Positions 52,805 through 62,398 of a DNA stretch of 64,000 nt are shown one piece after another. Every line of letters starts with the position of its first letter. Within the stretch, counting starts at the first letter, position 1. The position numbers and the translations under genes were made by a program. The DNA is from Mucilaginibacter endophyticus. GTDB taxonomy: Bacteria > Bacteroidota > Bacteroidia > Sphingobacteriales > Sphingobacteriaceae. Where the stretch lies: NCBI RefSeq assembly GCF_003351025.1, contig NZ_QPCG01000002.1:1257288-1321287 (forward strand), given 5' to 3'. The notes under the pieces are model-generated. The model made no database searches. It saw only the letters and a list, made by a program, of their open reading frames with translations, and was not told where the DNA came from.

Positions 52805-54091
52805 ATGGAAAAGGAAAAACAATTGCTTTTGCTATGCCGGCAGCTTATTGAGCAAATGTTAAACTGGGGCGATAGCAATATTTGGGGCAATGACGACTTT
52901 GAGCAGCTGAGCCAACAAATTTTTGATAAAACCCGGGTTCAGCTTAGTGTATCAACTCTGAAACGGATCTGGGGCAAGGTGCGCTATGAAAGCTTCCCCA
53001 ATGCTGCCACGCTGAATGCCCTTGCCGGTTTCCTTGATTATACCAGTTGGCGCGATTTCAGGCAACACTACCAGGTTAATGGCGTAGTTGAACAACCTGT
53101 AGAAACCATTAGCCATGAAATTCCAATTCCTCCGGCAATCCCCCCTTCAAAACCCCGTATGCGATATGTATGGTTTGGGAGCGCTGTATTGCTGGTGCTT
53201 GGCGCGTTATTTTTCATGAGCAGCAAGCGCAATAAACCTGTTGATCCGGCTTCAATTAAGTTTAGCAGTAAAAAAGTTTCTGACGATTTGCCAAACTCGG
53301 TGGTATTTAATTACGATGCTTCAGCATTCCATTCCGACAGTGTTTTTATTCAGCAATCGTGGGATCCCAACCGTCGCGAACAAGTTCCGGGAGATGGTAA
53401 ACAGTTTACCTCCATTTATTATAATCCAGGCTATTTTATTGCCAAGCTCATTGTTGATGGATATGTAAAAAAAACAACATCGGTATTCATTAAAACCAAA
53501 GGCTGGAAAGGCATCCTTGATCATCAACCTATCCCCGTTTATCTATCTTCCGAAGAAATTAAAAGAGATGGATTTATGGGAATTGATGCCCAACTGATGC
53601 AGCAAAAATTAGGCACTCCTGTTTTTAACAACGCCTGGGTAAAGTTTGCCAACATCCGGGAATTTCCGGGCATCAATGCAGATAACTTTACGATGGATTG
53701 CACATTACGTAATACCTCAACACCAGGCCAGTCGGCCTGCGCCAAGGCCGATCTTACAATTTTGGGTAATGGTACCGCCATTGTAATCCCAATTGTAAAT
53801 AAAGGCTGTATATCTGATATGGGTATTTTAACCGGCACAGCCTGGGTTAGCGGCAAAGACCATGACTTGAGTGCCTTTGGTACCGATATGTCGCAATTTC
53901 AGAACCTGCGCTGCACGGTAAAAGACCATTTCCTGAAGATCTACCTTAACGACAAGCAAATTTTTGAATTTAAACAAGCCAGCACCATGGGGCGCATTGT
54001 AGGTATCCGATTTGAATTTGAGGGGCCCGGCGAGGTTAAACAATATAAGCTGGAAACACCCGGAGGTGCTGTTTACGCGGAGCAGTTTTAA
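52805..54091 (+). CDS. Membrane-anchored protein with N-terminal HTH-like and C-terminal periplasmic lectin-like domains
   Basis: A 428-residue protein. The N-terminal segment (about 30-92) carries FEQLSQQIF..LSVSTLKRIWGKVRYESFPNAATLNALAGFLDYTSWRDF, a DNA-binding-like helical pattern found in many Bacteroidota proteins. One membrane span lies at about 122-140 (VWFGSAVLLVLGALFFMSS). The periplasmic part has a PKD-like strand region (about 155-240) and a laminin-G-like jelly roll (about 270-425). The jelly-roll fold is the same as the two secreted proteins encoded divergently. It could be a one-component membrane regulator of that operon. DNA binding is inferred from the pattern only. Confidence 0.7.
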   Translation: MEKEKQLLLLCRQLIEQMLNWGDSNIWGNDDFEQLSQQIFDKTRVQLSVSTLKRIWGKVRYESFPNAATLNALAGFLDYTSWRDFRQHYQVNGVVEQPVETISHEIPIPPAIPPSKPRMRYVWFGSAVLLVLGALFFMSSKRNKPVDPASIKFSSKKVSDDLPNSVVFNYDASAFHSDSVFIQQSWDPNRREQVPGDGKQFTSIYYNPGYFIAKLIVDGYVKKTTSVFIKTKGWKGILDHQPIPVYLSSEEIKRDGFMGIDAQLMQQKLGTPVFNNAWVKFANIREFPGINADNFTMDCTLRNTSTPGQSACAKADLTILGNGTAIVIPIVNKGCISDMGILTGTAWVSGKDHDLSAFGTDMSQFQNLRCTVKDHFLKIYLNDKQIFEFKQASTMGRIVGIRFEFEGPGEVKQYKLETPGGAVYAEQF

Positions 54092-54095
54092 TCTT

Positions 54096-54126
54096 AGTAA
54101 TGCATTTGTAAAGGCTCTGCATTACT
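54096..54126. terminator. Hairpin between converging genes
   Basis: AGTAATGCA (54096-54104) and TGCATTACT (54118-54126) form a perfect 9-bp stem just after the stop of the HTH-like gene and across the stop of the PIN-domain gene. It lacks a long T-tract, so it is a weak terminator. Confidence 0.4.
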
Positions 54127-54583
54127 CATTTGCCTCAAAAAGAAGTTTATCAATAAGTACTTGAGATATTCGAAAATTAGTTTTCTGAATGAGGTCGAGA
54201 TAAGGACGTATTAACGGAATCATGTTTTGTTGCTTAGCATAAAGCAACACTCCTACCGAACCTTTAACCGCAATGCCTCTTTGCTCGGCAAGCTTTCTGG
54301 CGGCTCTGTCATCGGTCAATAAGTAATCGCATTTTACTTCAGCAGCCAAAACAATTGCACTTGCCTCACCCGGATCAACAAGTTCTTCTATTTGATTTTG
54401 TAAATTGTGATTTTGAACTTGCTGAATAATTACCCAATCAGGCAATGTTTTACCATATTCATCTGCTATTTCAGGAGTTGTAATTATTTTATTAAACAAG
54501 GATGGAAGCAAATACAAGGCGTCAATTTTATCCAAAATAATAAAACAGCTTGTATCAGTGATAACAACAACACGCTCAATCAC
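54122..54583 (-). CDS. PIN-domain toxin (DUF3368 family)
   Basis: A 153-residue protein. The PIN-like pattern has conserved acidic residues: VITDTSCFIILDKI (Asp near the start), EIADEYGKTLPDW, DPGEASAIVLAAEV and YLLTDDRAARKLAEQRGI, then VGVLLYAKQQ. DUF3368 proteins are predicted RNases and toxins that pair with UPF0175 proteins. Its start overlaps the end of the UPF0175 gene upstream by 8 bp, so the pair is translationally coupled. The target RNA is unknown. Confidence 0.9.
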   Translation of the reverse strand: MIERVVVITDTSCFIILDKIDALYLLPSLFNKIITTPEIADEYGKTLPDWVIIQQVQNHNLQNQIEELVDPGEASAIVLAAEVKCDYLLTDDRAARKLAEQRGIAVKGSVGVLLYAKQQNMIPLIRPYLDLIQKTNFRISQVLIDKLLFEANE

Positions 54584-54794
54584 GCTTTAAATCGGCTTTT
54601 ACACTTGGATCCAGATAATTAACGCCGAAATTGACCAGAATTTCTGCAAAGTCCCATTTTTTCATACTGCACATTTCAGCAGCCTGGGTTAAAGATAACT
54701 TTCCCGCTTCGTAAAGTTTAGCCGCAATAAGACGAACTGTTTCGTCATGTTCTTTTTCCAACGCTTCAGGAACTTGTAATATCATCGTTGTCAT
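54576..54794 (-). CDS. UPF0175-family antitoxin
   Basis: A 72-residue protein with the UPF0175 layout: ETVRLIAAKLYEAGKLSLTQAAEMCSMKKWDFAEIL followed by NFGVNYLD. The TQAAEMCSMKKWDF segment is helix-turn-helix-like, so it may bind its own promoter as well as the toxin. It is encoded upstream of the DUF3368 gene and overlaps it, the usual order for this toxin-antitoxin type. Confidence 0.9.
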   Translation of the reverse strand: MTTMILQVPEALEKEHDETVRLIAAKLYEAGKLSLTQAAEMCSMKKWDFAEILVNFGVNYLDPSVKADLKRD

Positions 54795-54870
54795 GATATA
54801 AAGATAAGTATTATTGAAACCAAATAAAGGATTTCATTAAACAAACCAGCTTCAGAAAACCTGCTGAAAC

Positions 54871-55317
54871 TTAATTTACCGAATTATCCGCTACCTTAAT
54901 ATCATATCCCTGTACAAGCAAATCGCTTACACCTGTGGTGAAAGGCTTGATAAATTGCTCAATCTTAGCATAAGTTTCCTCTACTTCGGTATCATTCTGC
55001 GGATCAAAAACCAGTTCGTCCAGACTGCTGATAGGCTTATTATCACCATGATGTACATCAGCGATTAAAAATATGCCTTTAGCATCACTATTATGATCGG
55101 GATGATTGGGTTCTGTTTGGGCATTGATGGAAAACACTAACCCGTAATCATCGTCAGAGATATTTTTCAAAACAGTAATTTCCAGCACCAGGCAAAACGC
55201 GCCATTATCGCTGTAACATTGCTGCGTGTACTGGCATTTGATCAGGTCCTGAAAATCGTTTTCTGCCTTTAATCTTATTTGCTCGTATAAATCAAAAACT
55301 GCTTCAAATAAATCCAT
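54871..55317 (-). CDS. Hypothetical acidic protein
   Basis: A 148-residue soluble protein without a signal peptide, rich in Asp and Glu, with a helical start (EAVFDLYEQIRLKAENDF) and a strand-rich middle (GAFCLVLEITVLKN, GIFLIADVHHGD). I do not recognise a family. It begins 9 bp after the PQQ dehydrogenase stop on the same strand, so it is probably read from that transcript. Confidence 0.6.
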   Translation of the reverse strand: MDLFEAVFDLYEQIRLKAENDFQDLIKCQYTQQCYSDNGAFCLVLEITVLKNISDDDYGLVFSINAQTEPNHPDHNSDAKGIFLIADVHHGDNKPISSLDELVFDPQNDTEVEETYAKIEQFIKPFTTGVSDLLVQGYDIKVADNSVN

Positions 55318-55326
55318 AATGAGGTA

Positions 55327-57531
55327 TTAGTCCGGTAATCCAAAACAAACATAACTATCTCCCGACTTACTTCCAATTTTTCCGCCGCCGCAGGCAATAA
55401 CTATGTATTGTTTACCATCAATTGAATAAACTGCAGGGGTAGCGTAACCAGCCGCCGGTAACTGAGCTTCCCAAACCACTTTACCGGTATGTTTGTCAAA
55501 GGCCCGGATCTTTTCATCCTTAGTCGCGGCGATAAATATCAAACCGCCTTTGGTAACTACTGGCCCGCCATAGTTCTCGGTACCTGTTACCGGGATCCCT
55601 TTTTTGCTTAGCTCCGCAAACTCGCCCAAAGGCACTTTCCAAAGCAACTTGCCCGATGTAAGATCAACAGCGTTGAGTGTGCCCCACGGTGGTTTAATGC
55701 CGGGATAGCCGTCTTTATCCAGAAAACGATTATAGCCATTCATCGTATACGGTACTTCGTCAAGCACCTTTTTTTCTGTGGCCGAACTTACCTCACGATT
55801 ACCGGTTGGTTCTTTTGCCATATCCTTCGCCGCTTTGGCTTCCGGGATTTTAAGCAAAAATGCAAGGAGGTTTTTCTTATCCTCAGGCGAGATTTGCTTA
55901 AACGATGGCATCATGTTGCGGCCGCTGGCAATGATGCCACTCACCTGGTCGGCAGTGTATTTTTTGCCGATGCTCACTAATGAGGGATATGATGTGCCAT
56001 TCCCCTTCAATTCCGCACCATGGCAGCCAATACAATTGGTATTATATACCACATGCCCCAATGCCTGCGGCGAATGGTCATCAGTGTTAGTTTTAGGCAC
56101 ATCTATCATGACCTGCGCCCATGGCATTTCGGAGCAATTAACATATAGGATTTTGCTTTCGGGGTCAACAGCGGCTCCGCCCCACTCGCCCCCACCATCA
56201 AAGCCAGGGAAAATCCAGCCACCTTCTTTACTTGGCGGGGTAAACATGATCCGGTTTTTAACCTGGTTATATTTTGCCAGCATTTCCTGATGTACTTCGG
56301 GCGTACGGTCGGTAACATCTTCGGGATTAAACTTTTGCCGGGCAAAAGGCTGCGGCAAAGTCGGGATAGGCTGCGTTGGCCAAGCTTCCTCGCCCGGCAG
56401 GGCTTTTGTCGGCACGGGTGTTTCCACTATCGGAAAAATAGGCTTTCCATTTGTCCTGTCGAACATAAATACATAACCATGTTTAGTGATCTGCGTAACG
56501 GCATCTATCTTTTTGCCGTCTTTTACAATGGTTACCAGGTTAGGGTTAGCCGGTAGATCTCGGTCCCACAGGTCATGATGTATAAACTGATAATACCATT
56601 TCAGCTTACCTGTAGCCGCGTCAAGCGCCAATAATGAATTGGCAAACAGGTTTTGTCCCTTCCTGAAACCGCCGTAAAAATCGCCACCTACCGAACCTGT
56701 CGGGATATAAACCATCCCCCGCTTTTCGTCCAGCGCCATGCCCGACCAGTTATTGGCCCCGCCAAACTTCTTATACGCTGCGGTATCCTTCCAGGTATTA
56801 TAACCAACCTCGCCGGGATGTGGTATAGTATGAAAAATCCATTTTAACTTTCCGGTGTGGGTATCATAAGCGCGCACATGTCCCGGAGCTGCATCGGCAG
56901 ATTCCGATACACGATCGCCAACAATCAATACATTTTTATAAACCACGCCTGGTGTAGTACCTGCCACAAACGATTTGGTATCCCTGTCCAGGTCCTTGGT
57001 AAGGTCAATATACCCAGCCTTACCAAATGAACGTACAGGAACTCCTGTTTCCGCATCAATAGCCCAGGTTTTGGCACCTACGCTGTAAAAAATGCGTTTT
57101 TCGCCGCCAGCATCATTTTGCCAGTAAATTACACCACGGCTCACTTTATAATAAGCCATTGGGTCGCCGTTATTGGTGGTATCATCTTTTGCGGGGTCAA
57201 ACAACCATTTTTGCTGACCGGTAGCGGCGTTTAGCGCAAACAATTTCAGTTTCGGGCTGGTGCCATACAAGATGCCATCAACCATAATGGGATTACATTG
57301 ATTTTGGCTCCGGTTCCCGGTATCCTTATCTGCAGTGCTAAAAGTCCACAGCTGCTTTAACTTGCTTACATTGTTTAAAGTGATCTCCTCGTTTGATGAA
57401 TACCTTATTCCTTCTTTCGACCCGGCATATGCCGGCCAGCCGCTATAAGGGTTATTGTTATGCTGATTTTTGCAGGACGCATAAATGCATGCCACTAAAC
57501 ACAGGGCTATAAAATACCGGGGCTTAATCAT
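55327..57531 (-). CDS. PQQ-dependent dehydrogenase with cytochrome c domain (quinohemoprotein)
   Basis: A 734-residue lipoprotein (signal ending IYASC). The PQQ beta-propeller spans most of the protein, shown by WPAYAGSKEGIRYSSNEEIT, repeated W-motif strands such as ALDAATGKLKWYYQ, and the WDRDLPANPNLV segment. A cytochrome c domain with the haem motif CIGCH (about residues 498-502) and a Met in MMPSF is inserted near residue 490-570, after which the propeller resumes. It resembles membrane-type PQQ glucose/quinate dehydrogenases fused with haem. It would oxidise a sugar or alcohol in the periplasm and pass electrons to the respiratory chain. PQQ synthesis genes are not in the window. Confidence 0.92.
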   Translation of the reverse strand: MIKPRYFIALCLVACIYASCKNQHNNNPYSGWPAYAGSKEGIRYSSNEEITLNNVSKLKQLWTFSTADKDTGNRSQNQCNPIMVDGILYGTSPKLKLFALNAATGQQKWLFDPAKDDTTNNGDPMAYYKVSRGVIYWQNDAGGEKRIFYSVGAKTWAIDAETGVPVRSFGKAGYIDLTKDLDRDTKSFVAGTTPGVVYKNVLIVGDRVSESADAAPGHVRAYDTHTGKLKWIFHTIPHPGEVGYNTWKDTAAYKKFGGANNWSGMALDEKRGMVYIPTGSVGGDFYGGFRKGQNLFANSLLALDAATGKLKWYYQFIHHDLWDRDLPANPNLVTIVKDGKKIDAVTQITKHGYVFMFDRTNGKPIFPIVETPVPTKALPGEEAWPTQPIPTLPQPFARQKFNPEDVTDRTPEVHQEMLAKYNQVKNRIMFTPPSKEGGWIFPGFDGGGEWGGAAVDPESKILYVNCSEMPWAQVMIDVPKTNTDDHSPQALGHVVYNTNCIGCHGAELKGNGTSYPSLVSIGKKYTADQVSGIIASGRNMMPSFKQISPEDKKNLLAFLLKIPEAKAAKDMAKEPTGNREVSSATEKKVLDEVPYTMNGYNRFLDKDGYPGIKPPWGTLNAVDLTSGKLLWKVPLGEFAELSKKGIPVTGTENYGGPVVTKGGLIFIAATKDEKIRAFDKHTGKVVWEAQLPAAGYATPAVYSIDGKQYIVIACGGGKIGSKSGDSYVCFGLPD

Positions 57532-57643
57532 TTTTAAGACAATATTGGGTGTTAAACTGGTTGTTTATCAGGGTATGATACCCGCTAAATGTATGAATAA
57601 AAATTATTCATTCCGCCTATTTACGCATCCGTTTGTAAACAAA

Positions 57644-57673
57644 AATGCCACAGCTATTAAAAGCTATGGCATT
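57644..57673 (-). terminator. Rho-independent terminator after the alginate-lyase-like gene
   Basis: Arms AATGCCACAGCT and AGCTATGGCATT pair with one mismatch and a 6-nt loop, followed on the minus strand by TTTTTG. It lies 22 bp past the stop at 57696. Confidence 0.8.
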
Positions 57674-57695
57674 CCGCTAATAAATATGAAAGATA

Positions 57696-59270
57696 TTATT
57701 GGTTTAACCCAAACGATTCCCAACCAGATGGAGTAGCCCGGTTGCAGGTCATGGCCTGAGTGCCATTCTCACTTGAAATAAACTTGCCATTACTGCTCTG
57801 TAATGTGATAGTACCATCGGCATTAACGCCCCAGGTAAATTTCTCCCAATCGCCCGGTGTGGTACGGTTACAGGTGATGGCCTGGGTGCCGTTTTCTGAC
57901 GATACATACTTACCCATACTGCGCAGGTAAATTTTGCCGTTACCCGCGTCAAGCACGGTAAAATGCTCCCAGTCGCCGGCTGTTGTACGGGTACAAGTCA
58001 TGGCCTGGATACCGTTTTCACCGCTTACGTATTTAGCGTTAAAACCTTTAAGGGAAATCACCTGGCCTATTGGCGGATTATTACTTGGCGGAGGCGTTGT
58101 GCTACCGCCACTAACGTTGTAGTGGGTGTATGTAGTAAAACCAAGAAAGGTATTATCTGCAGGCACGTATACAGGTGTGGCGCTTGAACTTACAGTACGT
58201 AAGGAGGCCATATTTGCTGTAGCATAATGATGATAAGCCACTTCCAGTCCCGGATAAACGGTACTTGAAGCTGAGCAATAGTTACAGCCGGTACTTTGAT
58301 TATAAGCGCTGCGCATAAAATCATAACCTTGGCTTATACGATTGGATAATGCGGTATACAAAGAGTTATCGCCCTGCATGTTTGCAATTTCGGCTGCAAA
58401 TGTCAGTCCGGTAAGTGAGTATTGATAGTGTACGCAATCCTGTCGGTCGCAAAGCTCGGGCATGGTGCCGCCTGCCTGAATCACGCTGTTGAACACGTTG
58501 TTCAAAATATTTTCGCCATCATTAAACACACTGGCGCTATTCAGGAATACGCCGATAGCCATTTTAGCGTAACCCGCAGATACATACCAGTTGTTATTGT
58601 AGCCGGTATTTACCGTATTATTGATATAGTTATTTTTAACATTATTAAGATAATTACTAAAAGTGTTGATATCGGCTGCCGACCAGTTTGCCGATACGCC
58701 ATTGGGCGTATAATACCTGATAATTTCGGCAGCAGCTACAAAACTTGGTGTTGTCCACGACGCTTCCAGGTCTGGTTGATTGGGATTATCCGAAGCGTCG
58801 ATAGTAGCGTAATTTTGAAAGGTAGACGCCCAGCCGTTAAGGATAAACTTGCATTTATCAGACCATTGGGTATCGCCTGTTTTAGCAAAACGTAGCGCAA
58901 GGGCATAAGCCAAAATCGCGTCCTTCCTGATCTGTGATTTGGAAGGACTGGTATGCCCGTTTGACCCCACATACACTGTCGAATAAAACTGTGCAGGCAT
59001 GGCATTATTATTAATAAAATCTACCACTTTTTGATAAGCGGCGTTACGTGTAGCATCGCCGTTGTTAACCTGCGAGGCTATCAGATCAAGATTGGCGGCC
59101 GTATTAAGTACGCCGGGATGCACAAATGAAGTTACGGCACGGGGTAACGTACTCACATCCGTATTTTCGGCTTTGTTTGTTAGTGATGATTTTTTACATC
59201 GTGTAAAAATCACGGCGGCTGCGAGCAGCAGGACACAGCCCAGCCAATAAGAAAGGTTGATTTTCTTCAT
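57696..59270 (-). CDS. Alginate-lyase-like lipoprotein with C-terminal beta-trefoil repeats
   Basis: A 524-residue lipoprotein (signal ending VIFTRC). An (alpha/alpha) toroid domain covers about 45-375, with [44 protein letters not shown] [13 protein letters not shown], and [23 protein letters not shown] (about 270), the pattern of the alginate lyase (PF05426) family. After a Ser/Pro linker there is a fascin-like trefoil of three repeats (about 405-524), each with KYVS.ENG.QAMTCNRTT..WE. The repeats suggest glycan binding. It probably cleaves a uronate-containing polysaccharide outside the cell. Confidence 0.85.
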   Translation of the reverse strand: MKKINLSYWLGCVLLLAAAVIFTRCKKSSLTNKAENTDVSTLPRAVTSFVHPGVLNTAANLDLIASQVNNGDATRNAAYQKVVDFINNNAMPAQFYSTVYVGSNGHTSPSKSQIRKDAILAYALALRFAKTGDTQWSDKCKFILNGWASTFQNYATIDASDNPNQPDLEASWTTPSFVAAAEIIRYYTPNGVSANWSAADINTFSNYLNNVKNNYINNTVNTGYNNNWYVSAGYAKMAIGVFLNSASVFNDGENILNNVFNSVIQAGGTMPELCDRQDCVHYQYSLTGLTFAAEIANMQGDNSLYTALSNRISQGYDFMRSAYNQSTGCNYCSASSTVYPGLEVAYHHYATANMASLRTVSSSATPVYVPADNTFLGFTTYTHYNVSGGSTTPPPSNNPPIGQVISLKGFNAKYVSGENGIQAMTCTRTTAGDWEHFTVLDAGNGKIYLRSMGKYVSSENGTQAITCNRTTPGDWEKFTWGVNADGTITLQSSNGKFISSENGTQAMTCNRATPSGWESFGLNQ

Positions 59271-59683
59271 AAAAAGTAAATAATTGGTTTATAAGATGTA
59301 GTTAATAGTCTACTGGTTTTTATGCTGACGCGGTTGTGCCCGGCGGTCAGAAAAATTGGTTATCAGCGCTTATCGGCTTGCACTGTTCAACCAAATTTAT
59401 TTAACTAAAAGATAAAATTATAGCAGCGAGAAGAATTTATTTACTACAACGTTGTCGTAATTAATTGTTAAATAAACACTTACAGGAAAAGTTAAGTAAA
59501 GAAAAGGATAAATGGGATAGCAAAGTAATTGACAACTATACACGTTTGTCATTCCGATGAAGAATGAGGAGAAATCTTATACAAGCAGCTGTTTCGCTCT
59601 GCAATCTGCATAAGATTTCTCTTTCGCCCCGGCGCTTTGGCCCTCCCGCGCTCTATCGAAATGACATTTTTGATGATAAAAAC
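59271..59683. other. Intergenic stretch with a long inverted repeat
   Basis: This 413-bp gap between two minus-strand genes holds no gene. It contains the 120-bp inverted-repeat element at 59547-59666 and an AT-rich part next to 59270 that should carry the promoter of the alginate-lyase-like gene. Confidence 0.6.
59547..59666. repeat. 120-bp interspersed inverted repeat (TGTCATTCCGA ... CGAAATGACA type)
   Basis: The outer arms TGTCATTCCGAT and ATCGAAATGACA, and the inner arms GAGAAATCTTAT and ATAAGATTTCTC, form a long imperfect hairpin. The pattern of GAGGAGAAATCTTAT followed by ATAAGATTTCTC and a closing CGAAATGACA is a repeat type I associate with Sphingobacteriaceae genomes; I cannot verify copy number. 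It has no coding capacity, so it is non-autonomous. Confidence 0.65.
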
Positions 59684-60994
59684 TTACTTTTTCACCAAAC
59701 TAACCGGCTCAACTTCCTGGCTCAGCAGTTTACCAAATAGCTCCCAGCGTTTTGCCGGTGCTTTGGCGGTGCCCCCGTTTGATTCAATGTAGTTTTTCAC
59801 CAGGTCCTGGCCATAGTTGTAATTGATAACGTAGCTGCGGTATTTTTTGATAAAACTGAGAGATTTCTGTGCAGTTTCAACATTCATAAGGCAATATTTT
59901 TTAAGGTATGACAATGCCTTATCCTGGCTCATGGTATTATTGATTAACCCTCTCGCAGCTTCGTTACGGGCGTAATTTAATGTTCCTTTTATAGCGAGGG
60001 CTTTGAAATACAGATCGACACCTGCGGTATCCAAACCAGCCAACGGCAGCAATACATTTTTGGCAAACTTGATTTTATCGTCACCCGGGAAAGCTACCTC
60101 GATACCGTAATTAGCACTACCCTCAGCAATCAGCGACTGCGGACTAAACAGCGGATATAACGAGATTTCCACCCAGCCTTTATCATGGTAAAGATTTTTC
60201 TCCAGCAGCATATTGTATACATGGTGGCCCGGATAACTTTCATGACTGCCAACATCAATGGCACGGTCAATAAAAATCTTCAGATCAGTATTGATCTGTA
60301 CAGTACTTTTATAACCTCCTTTATACCAATTATAGCCCGACCATGGCTTGTTCGTCACATATTCCAATGTAAATGACTCACCAGCCGGTAATTGATAATG
60401 GGCAAGTGTACGTTTACGAGCCTCGGCAATGGCAGCTTTTATAACCGGATCTAATTTATCTTTCGGGATAATGAATTTATTGGCCAGCTTTTGAAACCTG
60501 TCGTTTACGTTGCCTTTACCCGGTAAAATGCTATCTAATAAAGCTACCTGAGCTTTAAAGAAATCATCGGTATAAACAGGGGCGGCCACACCGAATAACT
60601 CACGTGATTCTTCGTCAAACGGTCTCTCCTCACCAGAAAATATACGGATGCGGCGACTGAATGCCACCAACTGATCGGCCATCCAGTTAGCCCTGATTTT
60701 ATTAGTATCAATTTTTGTGGTGTTGGCTACCGTACGCAGATCATTCATCAAGCTATTTGCCGATGCCAGCAAACTATCTTTAGGGAAAGTTTTAAGCGGC
60801 TCCTGTTTAGGCTTTAATGAATCGGGGCCGTAATAAGCATCTACAAAATCTCCGTCATATTGCCCTATGGTAAGGCCAAGCTTTACGTACTCAACAGCAA
60901 GGTTATTTAGTTTTTTATTTTCGAGCTTTTGAGCCGGGTCATGTCCACATGAAAACAGCAATAACAAAGGAGCAAAAAACAGTAGTTTTTTCAT
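59684..60994 (-). CDS. DUF885-like lipoprotein, putative zinc peptidase
   Basis: The frame opens at 61090, but ATG 60994 (MKKLLFFAPLLLLF) starts a lipoprotein signal ending LFSC; it is then 436 residues. A metal-binding motif is visible: SHESYPGHHVYNML (about residue 251), equivalent to the HExxPGHH motif of DUF885 peptidase-like proteins, with a downstream Glu in LIAEGSANYGIEV that could complete the site. The helical sequence before and after fits the family. Peptidase activity is predicted, not shown. It lies 96 bp after the membrane partner of the ECF sigma and may belong to the same transcript. Confidence 0.78.
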   Translation of the reverse strand: MKKLLFFAPLLLLFSCGHDPAQKLENKKLNNLAVEYVKLGLTIGQYDGDFVDAYYGPDSLKPKQEPLKTFPKDSLLASANSLMNDLRTVANTTKIDTNKIRANWMADQLVAFSRRIRIFSGEERPFDEESRELFGVAAPVYTDDFFKAQVALLDSILPGKGNVNDRFQKLANKFIIPKDKLDPVIKAAIAEARKRTLAHYQLPAGESFTLEYVTNKPWSGYNWYKGGYKSTVQINTDLKIFIDRAIDVGSHESYPGHHVYNMLLEKNLYHDKGWVEISLYPLFSPQSLIAEGSANYGIEVAFPGDDKIKFAKNVLLPLAGLDTAGVDLYFKALAIKGTLNYARNEAARGLINNTMSQDKALSYLKKYCLMNVETAQKSLSFIKKYRSYVINYNYGQDLVKNYIESNGGTAKAPAKRWELFGKLLSQEVEPVSLVKK

Positions 60995-61090
60995 GGCAAA
61001 TGATCTTGTGCGGTAAATGTGGCGCAAGATAATAATTCCATTTGTTATAAGCCGAATGGGAGCATCAACCGAACCGTTGGGTAAAGCCAA

Positions 61091-62398
61091 TTAAGGTTTC
61101 CGGAACGAATTAAGGTTATACGTTACCCCTACCGCTACACCTGAAGATTGCAGTTTGATATCTGAATATCCAACTCCCGAAATTGGCACTTTCATATACG
61201 GTTGTACACTCACGCCAAGTTTTGAGTTTATTCTGTGCTCATACGTAGCGTTGATATTTACAATACTTAATAAATACCCCTTACTGTTTGGTACGGTATA
61301 AGTTTGAGGCCATGCTGCGTTGTTGGTACCGTCGGCATAGTTGTAAGTATACTTTTCGCGCAGCATCAGGTATGATGACAAACCTGCGCCAACCGATAGC
61401 TTGTTACGAAAATTGCCATAAACCTGGTAACCGATATTGATAGGAATATCAAGCATTTTACAATCGGCAGTTACGTCGGTAGGCTCATGCTTAAAGATAA
61501 ATGCCGTGTGGTAGTTGGCAAAACTTGTATTGTAAGGCTTTGATGAATATACAACGCCGCTGGTAATGGTTAATTTTTTCGTAGCACCGAAGGAAAGCAA
61601 TAAGCCGTAATTGCTGCCAACCTTACCCTGGAATGAGTTTGTACCGTTTACATCAGATGAGGCCAACACCGTGATAGCCCATTGCGGCCGGTATCCAAAG
61701 CTTTGTTTGGTTATTTTTTTATCTGGTTTTGATGCACTTGCGGCAACAGGTTGCCTATCGATATTTGTCTTAAAATCAGGAACTGCTAAAGGTACTGGCT
61801 GTATATCAAGCGATAAAGCCTTGCTTGCCAGTAAATTTTCAACAGAAGCTTTATTATTGTTTAACGGATTATTTAAAGGATTTGTGTTTGCTATCAGCTC
61901 AGGATGCATCATGATGGTATCACGACCAACAATTGCCTTTTTGTTTGATCCGGTAAGGGAGGGGCCGATACCGTTTACAGCAGGCATTAAAGCCGATTGA
62001 CCGGCTTTAACATGACTATCCCTATTACTGTTAGCAGCAAAATTATTGTTAATTGACGATGTTGTTCTGGTACTATCCGTAACCTGAGGATGTTGAACAA
62101 CGCTATTGTTTGTTTCGGGATTCGCTTTAGGTACAACAGGTTTAACTTTAGCCTGTTGTTGACCTGATGTATTATTATCCTGTGTATTTGGTTTAAAAAA
62201 CAACCAACCTAAAAACAGCAATAGCATGGCTGCTATACCGCTTGCAAGTGGTAGCCAATAAACAAATCCACGGCGTTTTTTGCCTTGGTCAAGCATTTGC
62301 TCAAGCGCATCCCAGTCATCCTCGTTAAACGCCCGATGATTTGCAGGATCTTCCAGCTGCTTCTTAAAAATGTTATCTAAATCCTCTTCGCTTTTCAT
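61091..62398 (-). CDS. Membrane protein with one span and a periplasmic beta-barrel-like C-terminus, ECF partner
   Basis: A 435-residue protein. A cytoplasmic N-terminal part (about 1-40, EDLDNIFKKQLEDPANHRAFNEDDWDALEQML) is followed by a single span (about 44-66). A long Asn/Ser/Thr-rich linker covers about 70-225, and a C-terminal beta-rich domain (about 230-435) has the strand pattern of outer-membrane barrels (YGLLLSFGATKKLTITSGVVY, KLSVGAGLSSYLMLREKY, KLGVSVQPYMKVP). The start overlaps the sigma gene by 4 bp, so it is likely the anti-sigma or cognate sensor. A fusion of an inner-membrane anti-sigma with a barrel-like domain is unusual but recurs in Bacteroidota. Confidence 0.72.
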   Translation of the reverse strand: MKSEEDLDNIFKKQLEDPANHRAFNEDDWDALEQMLDQGKKRRGFVYWLPLASGIAAMLLLFLGWLFFKPNTQDNNTSGQQQAKVKPVVPKANPETNNSVVQHPQVTDSTRTTSSINNNFAANSNRDSHVKAGQSALMPAVNGIGPSLTGSNKKAIVGRDTIMMHPELIANTNPLNNPLNNNKASVENLLASKALSLDIQPVPLAVPDFKTNIDRQPVAASASKPDKKITKQSFGYRPQWAITVLASSDVNGTNSFQGKVGSNYGLLLSFGATKKLTITSGVVYSSKPYNTSFANYHTAFIFKHEPTDVTADCKMLDIPINIGYQVYGNFRNKLSVGAGLSSYLMLREKYTYNYADGTNNAAWPQTYTVPNSKGYLLSIVNINATYEHRINSKLGVSVQPYMKVPISGVGYSDIKLQSSGVAVGVTYNLNSFRKP

